In this document: positions 12,087 to 25,058 of the stretch, piece by piece
Numbering within the stretch: the stretch's first letter is position 1
Layout: each line of letters begins with the position of its first letter
Source: Chiua virens
Taxonomy: Eukaryota > Basidiomycota > Agaricomycetes > Boletales > Boletaceae
Direction of reading: 5' to 3'
DNA: 64,000 bases
NCBI GenBank assembly: GCA_019787685.1
Contig: JAHNUO010000007.1
Location: 62,001-126,000, forward strand
Made by a program: the position numbers and the translations under genes
The notes under the pieces: model-generated
What the model saw: only the letters and a program-made list of their open reading frames with translations
The model's database searches: none
Told to the model about the DNA's origin: nothing

Positions 12087-15000
12087 CTACTTCCATGACA
12101 ATATCGTCTGTGCAGCGTCCAACTCAATATACAACCCCTCAACGACCAATTCCTCGTTCGCGGCATTATACGTCCATCCCCCGACCTCCTCAGAGTTCAG
12201 AGTAACCGTCGTTGGCAGCTGAACTCCCAGAATCGAGATCGTCTCGAGTTTCTGAACGGTAGTATACTCCCCCTTGCTCTGGATCTCCAATTCTCCACTG
12301 CTCGCAAAGAAGTTCAAAGTGCGGTTTGCACCGGGAGGGTAGCTCTCGCCATCGTCAATATAGGCATTGCCCAACGCCGTACCCTGCTTATTCAAGGACA
12401 CCAGAAGCGAGTAAGGTCCTTGTCGTGTTTCGTATATCGTGTAGGCAGGTTCCTTGTGCAACAGCAAGATAGAGCTGTCTCGGATGTGGACGTTAATGTG
12501 GCTGATGGGAGCGCTTAGTGTTGTGTTTGCACCGGGAACGGCATCGACAACTGCATGGGTCCACCAGTCACGCCAGATGACGGTGCCTCTACTAGGGAAG
12601 ATACCTAGGAATGAGATTGTATCAGTTTCAGCTTATATGTTTGCATGATGACGTCGGTGACCCACCGTCAACTGTCGTTACTCCAGGGGTCAAAGCGGGG
12701 GTGACGAGGATGTCTCTTCCAATCAGCCATTGTCTGTCGACTTTGAAGAGTTCCGGTTCGTCAGGAAACTCATAGAACAGGGCCCGGACAGGTGGGAGAC
12801 CATTGGTGGAAGCATTTGCAAACAGAGTGTACTGCCAACACTTGAGTAAGAAACTCAAATTCTCTCATGCCACGCACCCAGTATGGAAGCATTGAGTATC
12901 TTGCAGCAATGGCAATGCGTGATGCGTCCGCGACGCTGTCCCACCGGTAGGGTTCCTGAGGGATAGCGCCATAGATGTTATGGTTCCTATAAAACGGAGT
13001 GAAGGCGGAGAGTTGCATCCATCGATTACAAAGCTCTTCGTCGGCATTGCCGTCTGAGGAGATTCGGGACGTATTTATCACTTTAGTGCTGCAATGAACT
13101 CACGGAAACCACATGTGTCGGCACCAACCATCGGAATCTGGTAAATCTGGAATTGCAGAATACCTTGGATGCTCAGATACATGTATTGCCATTTGCTGTA
13201 GTTATCTCCAAGCTAGAAAGGGAACAAGATGAATGTAACCTTCCAGCAATATAAATAAACACACCCAGTGACCGGTCCATCGTCCTGAAGAAGGGAAGGT
13301 CGAGCGACTGATGAGGAATGGTCTCTTTCCTTCATAAATGCTCCGTAAGGCGAGATGTGTGGCCTTTTCTTGCATCATCCCAAACATATTGTGTACATCG
13401 ATCTCCACGTAACCACCGTGATGACTTGCATTTGTTGCTATCGTCTTTGTAGAAAGGGCTCCTTGATTTGAAGGAGGACAGACAATGGACTGAGTGAAGC
13501 ACCAGATGCGACCATTGTGGATAGTATATGGTGGGTTGGTAAGGTTAACGTTTAGTTCACTTCCAGCGCCGAGTCCGCGTTCCGAGAGCGTCTCTATGGT
13601 TCCACCTGCAGGTGTGCAAGAATTCGTCGAGGTTCCGTTAATCGTCATGTTGCCGCTAGGCCCCCATTGGGTTTCATTATAACTTTGTTAAAACCGTGAG
13701 CAATCTCTTTCAAGAGAAATGTTCAAGTAACACCAACCATTCGGGGTAACCAACTTCGACACGACCGACGACACTCTTGGGCGGCAACGCCGAGAAGTTG
13801 GCGCCAGTTCCACTTCCTCTGGAATAAGCGCTGGTGGTACCCCAAAAAACAAAATAGCCTACCAGGAGCCTTGGCAGAATGAGCTCGGCTCGTTCATGTC
13901 GAGCCAGACGCCAGAAAAGTTGACTCCAAGCACAGTCCAGTTCCTCAGAGCTTCAGTCCACCATGCCAAGGTGTTTGGCCCGAACCAGTCAGGCCACACC
14001 TGGTAGCCATGAAATAGTCAATACTTGTGGATACGGCGCAAAAATCATACCGTATAACCGGGCCAGACTTGTCCGATATAAGGGGATCCATCGGGATTCT
14101 TGATAAATGTGTCCCTGCATAGGATGTAGTGTCACGCGACAGAGGCGCATTCCTTATCACTGACTTTGCGATCCCCTCAGAAAATGGGTAATACTTGTGA
14201 TCCGGTCACGAATCAAGTAAGCAAATCAATCCGACGCTAGAACTCACCACGTCTGTCTCGTTAACCGCGACCGCAACACCTGCGTCGACAATAGGGATGA
14301 CTGAAGACAGAAAAGGCTAAGATACTACCACGTGTCACTTGCGATGAATCCCTTACAATGTTGGTGGTTTGCGGCCTAGTGGGCGAAAAAAAAATACATG
14401 GTTGTTCATTCGAAACCTGGATAACCACTCACTAATTGCTCGATCAATTGGTGGAATTCTTGAGCAGGGAACGTCACAGGATCGGTCGTGAACAAGCGGA
14501 ACGCATGGTAAAGATCGATATCGTTCCATTGAACTGATACCCTCGTGTCACTGACGTCCGCTGAGCACAAGACAGCACGGACCTTCGAGAGGAATATTCG
14601 CAGCGCGCATCGCAGCAATGTTTGCTATGTCTTCACTAATGTTGACGTATCCCCACCTAAAGTGGTACACCATGAATTTGTAGCAAACTGAGTAAAGATG
14701 CGAATCGGCTTACTTGCATAAGTGAAATCCGAACCCCCAGGCCGGTTGCCACATGGGATAGCCGATTATCGCACCGTATTGAGCGATCACTTCGGCATCC
14801 GTAGGCCCAGAGAAGAAGTAAAAGTCAAGTATTCCACCGATCATTCGGTATTCAATAAGCGACACCTTTGCGTTCTGGGGAGTTTGCAAGAAGATATCAG
14901 ACCCTGCGGAACTGCCGGGTCATTAACATCTGTCCATGAGATGAAACTGACTTTCATCACCTGAGTAGTAAAACTCCAGATGACAACGACTTGTTGGTAG

Positions 15001-15975
15001 TTTCGTTGAAGCGATGCTCCAAATAGATGGGGTGAGAGCCATATCTTTGACGGGTTAGTCGCATGTGACTGGTAGTTGAAGTGACTTACAAGTTGTCGTC
15101 CATTGGATCAGCGATATCGCGAGCCCAGAGAGCTTGGATAGTCCCAACACCACCATCTGTACCTATATCGCGTCTGAAGCCACTACTGGCGATCACCTCA
15201 CCCAAGCCATAGATATTTGTACCATGAGGCAGTGCTGAGGCGATCTGCTCGTGGTCCGCATCAGTGATGCTATCAGCTCGCAGGGAGCATCAGGAATCAA
15301 TACCTGAAGATACTGATCTTCGAATACGAGGGGAAACCCATCGAATGCCGTCCTGGGATCCGAAGAGTTGAATGGTGGGATAGGTGTTGGAGGTAGTGAC
15401 GTAATTCTGGTGTCAAATACTGGCATTGCGTCCTGATCCGACCGACGCGTAATCCAAAAAGCAAACGGAGATGAGTCGTAGTTGAACACGAGGTCAGATG
15501 AACCAGCGAATGATTCAGCTGGAGGAGGGGGCCGCTCGATAACAGACTCGGGAATAGCGAATTGTTGGTCCGCTGTGTCGTAAATTTTTACGTGTAGACT
15601 AAAGACAAACTGTTCCGCAGAGATTCAAGATCCATGAATTTTCTATGCTCACGTGGTTTGGGATTGGTAGGTAACTTCAATAGTGAGATCCACTATGTCC
15701 TTGCCAAAGGCATCACAAGGTGTGCCCGCCAGCGACAGCTGAGCAGTCAAGCCATGTTGGGACTCGATCAGATGTCCCAAAGTGTAACCTGTGTAATGTC
15801 AACTACGTTTCTCGGACCGTGCTGTAATCATACCTGGACAATTGGTTACATTCATCGAATGCGCGACATTGCTGGTGTACTCTGAATCAGATCGGCTCTG
15901 TAGCCCAGCAGGAGCGCTGGCCCACGTCAACTTTGTGGCGAACGAAAGCCCGCCAAAGATCGCAGAAAGCATCAT
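12087..15975 (-). CDS. GH31 alpha-glucosidase, secreted
   Basis: A many-exon gene (about a dozen introns). ATG at 15975 opens a signal peptide ([21 protein letters not shown]), followed by the GH31 N-terminal segment [16 protein letters not shown] and the block [14 protein letters not shown]. The nucleophile motif [10 protein letters not shown] lies at 13889-13906 and back. Later come [39 protein letters not shown] and the proximal C-terminal block [20 protein letters not shown] beta-sandwich ends at the stop at 12087. These are all landmarks of fungal maltase/alpha-glucosidases that hydrolyse alpha-1,4 glucosidic ends of maltose and starch. Convergent with the acyltransferase gene, 150 bp apart. 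Exon ends were only partly resolved, but no lesion was found. Confidence 0.9.
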
Positions 15976-17456
15976 AATAATCCAATCGACTGAAGGCAGG
16001 ATGGCGGTATTTATGGGGAGAAAACTCCGAGTCGTAATGAATTTCCGTAATATCCACGATGCTACGACGAGCTTGAAACAACACGCGCACCGCCGCGTGT
16101 CGGGACTCCGAGGGATTGTGGAGCAGACTGTCATTCGCGATGCAGACATATGTAAAACACTGTGCATACCAGCTCAGGAACAACTCCCCTGGTATATACT
16201 GCTAATAATGACAGACTCGGACGGCGTCCGAGTCTGTCACCGCGATGGCCGTTTTAAAGTCTCCAAATTTCTGTCGTTCATCCTCAGTGAGAACTTGAGG
16301 TTGAGCTTGGAAGCTTGAAGACTCTTTCATCTTTTCAAGCTCGAATCCGGCAGTGGCTGGCAATATTTTGCTGAGCTGTTTCTGTCCGCAACTTTTCACT
16401 GGGAGTGATTTCCTCCGAAGCGTGTGGCGAAGAGAAGAGTGAAATCTGTCACCGTCACGCATCATCGAGAGTGACACTGACAAGTCTACGGCCTCACACG
16501 GTGAGTCTTGGTAAGAACGCTTATAATTCACTCCACAACGGTGTCCAGGTTTCGCGTTTCGAGTTAGGCAGGATCTCAGATCTGAGCTTCCAACGGTCAT
16601 GAAGTACTTCAGTCCGAGACATATCGTCAATTTGCCAGCTCTTGACCTGACAGACATTATTCCGAACCCGTTGATCTGGTTGTCTTAGCCCGAATTTAAA
16701 GTTCCCTGGGAAAACACCAAGTGATGTCCTCGAGCGCATCATGTCAGGATTCGATTAGCTCCGGACCGTGAACGTTGGCACGGTACTCGACTCATTTTTC
16801 TCTGGCCTTCTCGAGCTGGAGGTAGAGCAGTCCACATCCCTGGTTGTCCGGCATCCACTGGGACAGGGCGAGCTTCCGCAACTACCTGGTAGTATGCGCT
16901 GTGATCGACATCCCATTCCGTCTCAGGATCTTATTCTCGGTCTTCAAATTACAACTAACGTGAGCATTTGAAGTACAATAGTCATTCTATCCCCGAAGAA
17001 AGGTTGAGGGCGATCACCTAGCCTGGTCGACTCGAACCGGGTTGCACTTGGATGATATTGACGTTGTCTACAAGGTTTGTACAGGATACACATACCAATG
17101 TAACTTTTATGTAACGATCTGACGCAAGTATTGCGTGCTAGCACCATCTGGTCCACATGATACTTCTCAAACACGGAGAGCCTGATTAGATTTTTTCTTG
17201 CAAATCCAGGGTGAATGTTAATACAGACATTGGCAAACATACAGCGACCCGCAACCATATACATGCGCCTCGTAACACGCTGCCAAGTCACATACACCAC
17301 CACAAGCGTAAAGTGTCCATAGGAAACACGAAAAGAAGACGTGTGATGGGTAGGGAGAAAATTACACGTGTATATGATGAACAATGAAAATGAAAATGCA
17401 CCAAGTGGACGTGGAGATTGGGGGAAGAACGGAAAATGAGGATTGCTCTAGTGTAG
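15976..17456. other. Intergenic, promoter side of GH31
   Basis: Holds the GH31 promoter and a perfect hairpin (16209-16239). A minus-strand open frame of 151 codons (16202-16657) has no recognisable domain and low coding character. Nothing else is supported. Confidence 0.35.
16209..16239. repeat. Perfect 14-bp inverted repeat (hairpin)
   Basis: TGACAGACTCGGAC (16209-16222) is followed by GGC and then the exact reverse complement GTCCGAGTCTGTCA (16226-16239). It lies about 235 bp upstream of the GH31 start codon. It could be an operator-like dyad for a regulator or a small structured element; function is not known. Confidence 0.75.
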
Positions 17457-18564
17457 CTAGGATTGTTCAACTTCACCGCCTTCCGTGTCGGTGTCCGCGG
17501 TCACCTTTTGTCGTTCATCTCCAGTCGCTATCACCAATCCTAGATGTGGGTCTATTGGATCCGAAGGCGGACCAGAGCCCGGAGTAGACGTCGGGGACGT
17601 CGCCGTGGTCGAGTCCGCAGGGTTAAGATTTCGAAAAGGAATAGGAACAGGCGCAGAGATTGGACCTCGAAAACGCGCTCGAAACACATGTGCATCGGGT
17701 GGTTGCGGTTGCTCACCAAAACCATTGGCCGCGGGGTCACTCATATCTGGAAAAGGTGGTGCAGACGGCGCGGGCATCGACCCATCCGGTGCTTTTGGAG
17801 GTTGTCCAAAGTGCATGCGCTGCAATCACGCGCTGGTTAGTATGAGGTATGGATGTATGCGCGACACTGACCTGGGCATCCCATTGGTTGAACGCATCCG
17901 TGATCATGGACTCAAGCACGGCGAGGTCTTCGGCCGAAAGGCCCAACCCCCGGTGCAAATACTGCTTTATCTGCTGTGGCGCATACCCTAGCGAGATCAT
18001 CAACGTCCAGGCAAAACTATGCCCACGCGACGGCATTTGTGGTGGCAGAAACGCCGACGGGTCTTGCGGGTTCATCGGAGGTGGAGGCCCCATCTCGTGT
18101 GGCAACAACGGATACTCGTGCTGGCCATTCACGCGAAGCTGCTCTTCGATGCCGACCATCATCTCGCTCGTCATGTCTAGGCCGAGGTCCCTCATTTTGC
18201 GCTGTTTCACGAGGCTGCGGTGCTTCCGCTGCCGTTCCCGCGCGGCAGCACGGACGCGTTCTCTGCGCCCGAGCTCTTCTTGGGAGAGCTCCTGACCGGT
18301 AAAGATTTGAGGGGGCGGCTGTGGTGGCTGTGGCTGTGGGGGAGGCAAAGGTTCTGTTGGCTGTGGGTAGGACATTGCAGCATTCAAGTTATTGACATGA
18401 CGGTCACGCTCTCGCTTTCTGCGTTGTCTTTCAGCCGCTTTCTCCCTTTTCTGCTTCTGAGCAGGTGTTTCATTCTCCCTTGATGACCGCCTGCGTGATG
18501 AGGAGACGGGGGATAAGGTAGATTGGGACTGGTTGTGGTGTACGACGGGATCCATCGAATTCAT
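17457..18564 (-). CDS. Basic, proline-rich nuclear-type protein, function unknown
   Basis: Two exons, 18564-17872 and 17819-17457, join in phase 0 to 351 aa (intron gtcagt...tgcag, 52 nt). The N-terminal half has two strongly basic helices, KREKAAERQRRKRERDRHV and RRERVRAAARERQRKHR, which resemble bZIP-like basic regions, separated by a proline/glutamine tract. A conserved-looking helical segment SFAWTLMISLGYAPQQIKQY follows, and the C-terminus is disordered and proline/serine-rich. I do not recognise the family. The basic stretches suggest nuclear localisation or nucleic-acid binding. No leucine heptads clearly follow the basic helices, so a true bZIP call is not justified. Confidence 0.65.
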
Positions 18565-18719
18565 ATCCTTGCCGGCTTCAAATTCTTTGTTCAGAAGTCG
18601 GGTGGTGTGACGGGGTCGTTACGGCGGCGAGGGAGTGACGGAGGTCGTGACAGAGAGTGACCAAGGTGTGAACATTCCATCCACTTCTCGGATACCGTGG
18701 GAATACTTAATTATTTAAA

Positions 18720-20485
<1,766 letters not shown>

Positions 20486-20967
20486 ATGCCGACCTTTCAA
20501 TCCAACCCGTTGAATCCTTCGCCATTGCACAGAAAACTGAAGCGCTATCCTGCGTTGTTTGGGCTGCCATTCATACTCATCATGGTCGGCGCGTCGTTTG
20601 GACTGCAATCCTTCACCCAAACGCGCTATGACTTGCAGGACAAGAAAATCAGACAGGCAAGTTCATATGATACTCCGCTTACAACCATAGCGGTAACACC
20701 CCGCACAGCTGTCCCAAGAAGAGGCGCTCAGACTCGACAAGTCAAAGAAAAAGTTTGACATTCGAGAAGAGTATTTTGTGCGTGTGTTGGACCTCTGCTG
20801 CGTCGAGAGATTCGTCTCATGTCATGTAGAAATTGAGTGCGATGGCTGAGCAGGAATGGGAACCAAAACGAATCGCGCGACCGAGGGACGTCCCAGAGTG
20901 GGGTGTACCACCGACCCGACTCGACGTGTTCCCAGATCAACTCCCCCCCAACAATGCCAAGCAATAA
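20486..20967 (+). CDS. COX16: Cytochrome c oxidase assembly protein Cox16
   Basis: Three exons, 20486-20656, 20709-20777 and 20830-20967, give 125 aa. The first exon ends with the family core ALFGLPFILIMVGASFGLQS, a single membrane span, then FTQTRYDLQDKKI. The C-terminus has EQEWEPKRIARPRDVPEWG. Cox16 is a mitochondrial inner-membrane factor needed for Cox1/Cox2 maturation in complex IV; length and layout match the family. The first intron has a GC donor, CAG|gcaagt, with a normal acceptor cacag. Splicing there restores LSQEEALRLDKSKKKFDIREEY in frame, which supports the non-canonical site. Confidence 0.92.
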
Positions 20968-21403
20968 TGCAGTAAGTATATCACTGGGTCGTCATGGCGA
21001 GTATTCGGTAGCCTAGGGTGACAGCAAGGCAGCCGCTACCGAGTGTCTCTCCCCAAGTGCCGTCTCGGATGCGCTATTGCAGAAATGGAGAGATTTACCA
21101 TATCTTGCTATGTAGGATAGCAGAATGGGGATATATGTAGACGCGTTTGATCAAGTACCTGGCCTCATAGAGACTTTTTTGGTGGGATTGTGGACGTAAA
21201 TATGACGCTACGCGACCTCGTGGTATCCACGACCGTTGCTCGTTGCCGTCATATCGGGGATTTCCTGTGCCCACGATCAGCTCGGTGATTTGCCTCCCCG
21301 TGATGGTCGTCCACTGGGTTGCGCCGTCGCTCTCAAGAGTCGCAGAAAGCGTCAACGTTGGCGCTCTTCCCCCCCTCTTGCATCTGCTCTGTCATTTGAT
21401 ACG
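20968..21403. other. Intergenic, no supported gene
   Basis: Between COX16 and the hydrolase, both on plus. It should hold the COX16 terminator and the hydrolase promoter; no coding features were seen. Confidence 0.4.
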
Positions 21404-22897
21404 ATGTCCAGAGGTATGAACCATTTGATTTTATTAGCAAGATGTACCTCATACCTTATCTACAGTCACAGCCACTACTACCAGCAAACCAAGCGGTCTT
21501 CTTCCCAGACCCATTTTACCAGAGCGACATGAATTTCTCTTACCCGCTACGATCGGAGGTGTTCCTGTCTCCTTCAAGTGCCCTGCCCTGCGCTACCCCG
21601 TCTCACAACGCGGAATAACCTTGATTCTCAATCATGGACTTACAGGCCGTGAGTTTAATCTTTCTTCGACAAGGTCTATGTCCAATTTATCCCTCAACAG
21701 ATAAGGAATTATACCATCCGGCCATTATTCGGTTGCTCAGTCACCAGGATTCGGCCACGTATGACTTGAGGGAAATTTGGACGATGGACCTCCCTAACCA
21801 CGGCGAGGCGGCCCTTCTCAATCGCCGCCTTCTCGACGATCACAAACAAGAAGGTGCACGGAAAGGGTCAGGTGGAGTCTGCAGTGAGTTTCCTATCGGA
21901 AATTATCGTGGCCCTGACATCTTATGCTGATCCGTCTCCCCACCAGCCGTTATGGATTTTGCGGTTTACCTCAATGCGTTTCTGACACTCCCACGTTTCC
22001 GAGGCCATGACATGATCGGATTCGGACACTCGGGCGGTTGCGCGGTGTGGTATGTCGCTCGTTTTGCTTTCCCGATCGTCTCCTTGGGACACTGAGTCGC
22101 CGCCACCGAGGACAGGGTACAAACGTTGACCAAGTTCGCTCACGCGTATCCGAATGCGTTGATCCTTTCCGAGCCGACGCTCATGTTCCCTGGCATGTCC
22201 CCTGATGACCCTCGCTCGTTACACGGTGCTGCTAACGTCCGTGGCGCCCGCGTCAAACGCGATACTTGGTCATCTCGGACAGAGTTTAAAAAATGGGTCA
22301 CCAAGAGCGGAAGGAGTATCTGGGCAAGGTGGGACCCGAGAGTGTTCGACATATTTGTGGTAGGATCAATGTCCAGAAGAACAAACCGCTTCGCTGACTC
22401 TGTTCTTCACTAGGAACATGGGCTTGAGGAGGTGACGGTAGAGGGCAAAGGAACGCATATCACCCCGAGATTGCGCAAGGAGGAAGAATCGTTCTTGTAC
22501 GCCTGTTCGGAACATACGGTCGAGCCTTCACAGTTCGCTTCGATGTGCAAGGCATTTAATGGGCCGGGTAAGCGGGGAGTACACGTCGTTTGGGCCGAGT
22601 ATGAGGAGTTCATGTACGTGGATTGGCTTTCATCGTGCGCCAATTGGCACGTAATTCACGCTTCGCATTCAGATCAAAAAACGCGAAGATGGATATTTTG
22701 GATGCGGCAGAACACCGTATCGCGACGCAACGGACAATCATGGGATCTGGCCATCTCGTGAGTCGTGTCGCGATGATATTTGTATGATTTTTGTGTGACT
22801 TTCGAGATAGATTCCACAACTGAAACCAGACGCACTTGGAGATACGATGCACGAATTACTTGGGTCGATTGGAAGTGGCACAAGATCTTTGTTGTGA
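21404..22897 (+). CDS. Alpha/beta hydrolase fold protein
   Basis: Multi-exon gene. A tiny first exon ATGTCCAGAG (21404-21413) splices to an exon encoding VTATTTSKPSGLLPRP and then LILNHGLTG, the oxyanion-hole HG block. The next exon begins HKELYHPAIIRLL and ends EGARKGSGGVC. The nucleophile elbow GFGHSGG is near 22020, and the catalytic histidine lies in RTIMGSGHL at the end of the exon near 22755. The protein finishes MHELLGSIGSGTRSLL. The layout matches AB-hydrolase-1 proteins such as yeast Lpx1-like lipases or epoxide-hydrolase relatives. Substrate is unknown. The acid of the triad was not assigned. All inspected junctions keep frame. Confidence 0.82.
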
Positions 22898-23289
22898 ATT
22901 ATTAGACTGCTTGATTCCGTTCATTCTGTATACTTAGACTTTGTACACTGATGTTGTATTTTCTTTCTGACGGGATGTTATCATCTTGATCCAGTGCAAC
23001 TCCACTGATGGTACGATCGCTACTGATATAGATACTTGATATGGTCTTCATATGACATTGTACAAGTCTCAGTCAGGTAACCGAACGTCGCTCATTGCAA
23101 TGCTATTAGGGCTCGTCATGCTTATGGGTCAAGTTTACGCCGCTGATATTTCTCGCGGCTAGTACTCGCTGTATCATACCTCGTGGCTTTCGGTGCGGTA
23201 AGTGCCCGGTGCTGCTTCGACGTCCACAGCAGACTCAAACCCAACCGCCGTCCTACCGCCACTGTTAACTTCCTCAGCTCCGAACGAAC
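22898..23289. other. Intergenic, no supported gene
   Basis: Between two plus-strand genes. No coding or RNA feature was recognised. The true start of the DUF4419 gene could lie here if an extra first exon exists. Confidence 0.35.
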
Positions 23290-25058
23290 ATGTTCCGCAG
23301 AACGTTCGTCCCCCGAGACCGCTCCGAATCAACCTCGTCCATCAAGTCACCACCCAGACGGGCACATTTCTTCTACCAACATCCTTCTGGGAGTCGGTTC
23401 ACCGAGGATTCTGTCTCGGGTGTGTTGAGTTCTGAAACGGGAAGCGATGCGACCTCGCTTGCCAGTGCGCATTCCGTACCTTCCTTTGAAAGGGGCACAC
23501 GCACGCAGCGTGCGAGACTTCAAAAGTCACGCCGAGGAGTTCAATCCGGTTTTCAGCCCCTGCCTGTAAACCAAGTCGATGAAGTCGTTGATGATGCAGG
23601 GTTAGAAGTGGCGAGTACATGGTCGGTAAGTCTCTCTCGGCTCCTGTGCGTTGGCAAGTACACATACTGACGCACACACGATGTTGCATGGCATATCTAT
23701 ATCTACGTCGTCGGCAGGTGGAATCATCCATGGTGGTACCCGCATCGCCCGAATCAGCTCTAATGTCGATACGGAAACACGGGTTATCCTTTTGCCCTTC
23801 ACCCCATCCTGCGGAATCGTTCATGGAGGACGATCGGCTGCAAGTACGGTCTGGCGAGAACCCCCCGCTCATCCTCCTCCGCGCCGTCGTTCCTAAAAAG
23901 AGCCAGCTCTGCGCCGAACTCTTGCAGACTTCCCTCCCTTCAGACCGCGATCTGATGCGGGACATTACGCCTCGACGAAACGGGTTCGTAGACACCGTCC
24001 TCGAGGCATACAATAACCATCGGGGACTCATTGTCCGTCCGGACGACGTCTGGCTCGCCATCATCACCCAATTTAGTTTCTTCGTCAATGGACACGCCGA
24101 GGTGCTCCGCACCGTGTTCGCCACACACCAGGGCAAACGCGAGCTGGCCGTCGAGTCGGGGGGAAATCGGTTCCACATGGACACAGCATCCATGGTACAT
24201 CGCATGACAGCACTGATGGAATCGCACATCGTCGACCCCTCCCTGCGTGACTGGATCATGCCTAATTTCACGACGACAACCCCGGTGGACAAGACGACGT
24301 GCGCGATCGTGATGATGGGCATGATGAAAGACTACTTTACATACAAGTTCACCCTGCGGTGCGGGATCCCCAAAGTCACGCTCGAGGGGTCGAAAGAGGA
24401 TTGGCAAATCATTCTCTTCCGTCTCGAACATCTCAAAAAATACGGCATTCGGACGATCGCGTGGTATCACCTCCTCCGACCCGTCCTCGCCCGCTTCGTG
24501 ACGGCCTACGATAACCCCAGCGGCCCCGACAACCTCACGTTCTGGAACAAGATCGCCCATCGCGAGGGCGGGAGCGGTCCACAATGGCTCTCAGGATGGA
24601 TCACCGCGTTTTGCGTCTTCAACGAACGCGGTCGATGGCAAGGCAACACCCTCATCGAGGACCGCATCCGGGAACACGAACCCAAAAAGCTGCTCCGGCC
24701 TGCGGACCCGCTGCACCTGACCCCGACGCATTTCGCGGCGGTGTACACGGTACGGGAACGTGCGCCGTATTTGGCGTTGGACGGGTTTCCGTATCCAACC
24801 ATCGAGATCCAGGACGTTCCGGGTAGTGTGGTGTGTTTGGACGTGACGTTGGAGGACAATGGGGTGGTGATGGAGTCGATGTTGATCGCGGGATCGGTGG
24901 GGGCGCAGATTTGTTCGACGGAGAAGACAGAGTTGTTTCGGAACGGGTTGAGGGACACGGTCAGACCGGTGTCTGCGTGGTGGTATCTTACCAAGCGAAA
25001 GGGGGTCAGATTCGAGGACGAGCTTGAGGAGGAATACGACACGGATTCCATGTCGTAA
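23290..25058 (+). CDS. DUF4419 domain protein
   Basis: Two exons, 23290-23625 and 23718-25058, join in phase 0 across a 92-nt intron (TCG|gtaagt ... ggcag|GTG), giving about 558 aa. The large exon shows the DUF4419 landmarks: GFVDTVLEAYNNHRGLIVRP, DDVWLAIITQFSFFVNGHAE, a TTTTPVDKTTCAIVMMGMM block, WQIILFRLEHLKKYG, FWNKIAHREGGSGPQWLSGW and ITAFCVFNERGRW. The function of this fungal/protist family is not established. The N-terminal 110 residues are low-complexity serine/arginine-rich; the start at 23290 is the best ATG in frame but is uncertain. The last codons of this gene recur, inverted, at 45536-45634. Confidence 0.8.

Noticed and set aside
16990..17080. Possible tRNA T-arm (GGTTCGAGTC on the minus strand)
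   Set aside because: No acceptor stem, anticodon arm or T-stem pairing could be built around it.
17544..18483. Long arginine- or cysteine-rich plus-strand frames opposite the basic protein gene
   Set aside because: They are complementary-strand shadows of the minus-strand gene at 17457-18564, whose two exons splice cleanly.
23399..24584. Large minus-strand frames (307 and 214 codons) over the DUF4419 gene
   Set aside because: Composition is that of an antisense shadow; the plus strand carries the recognised domain.
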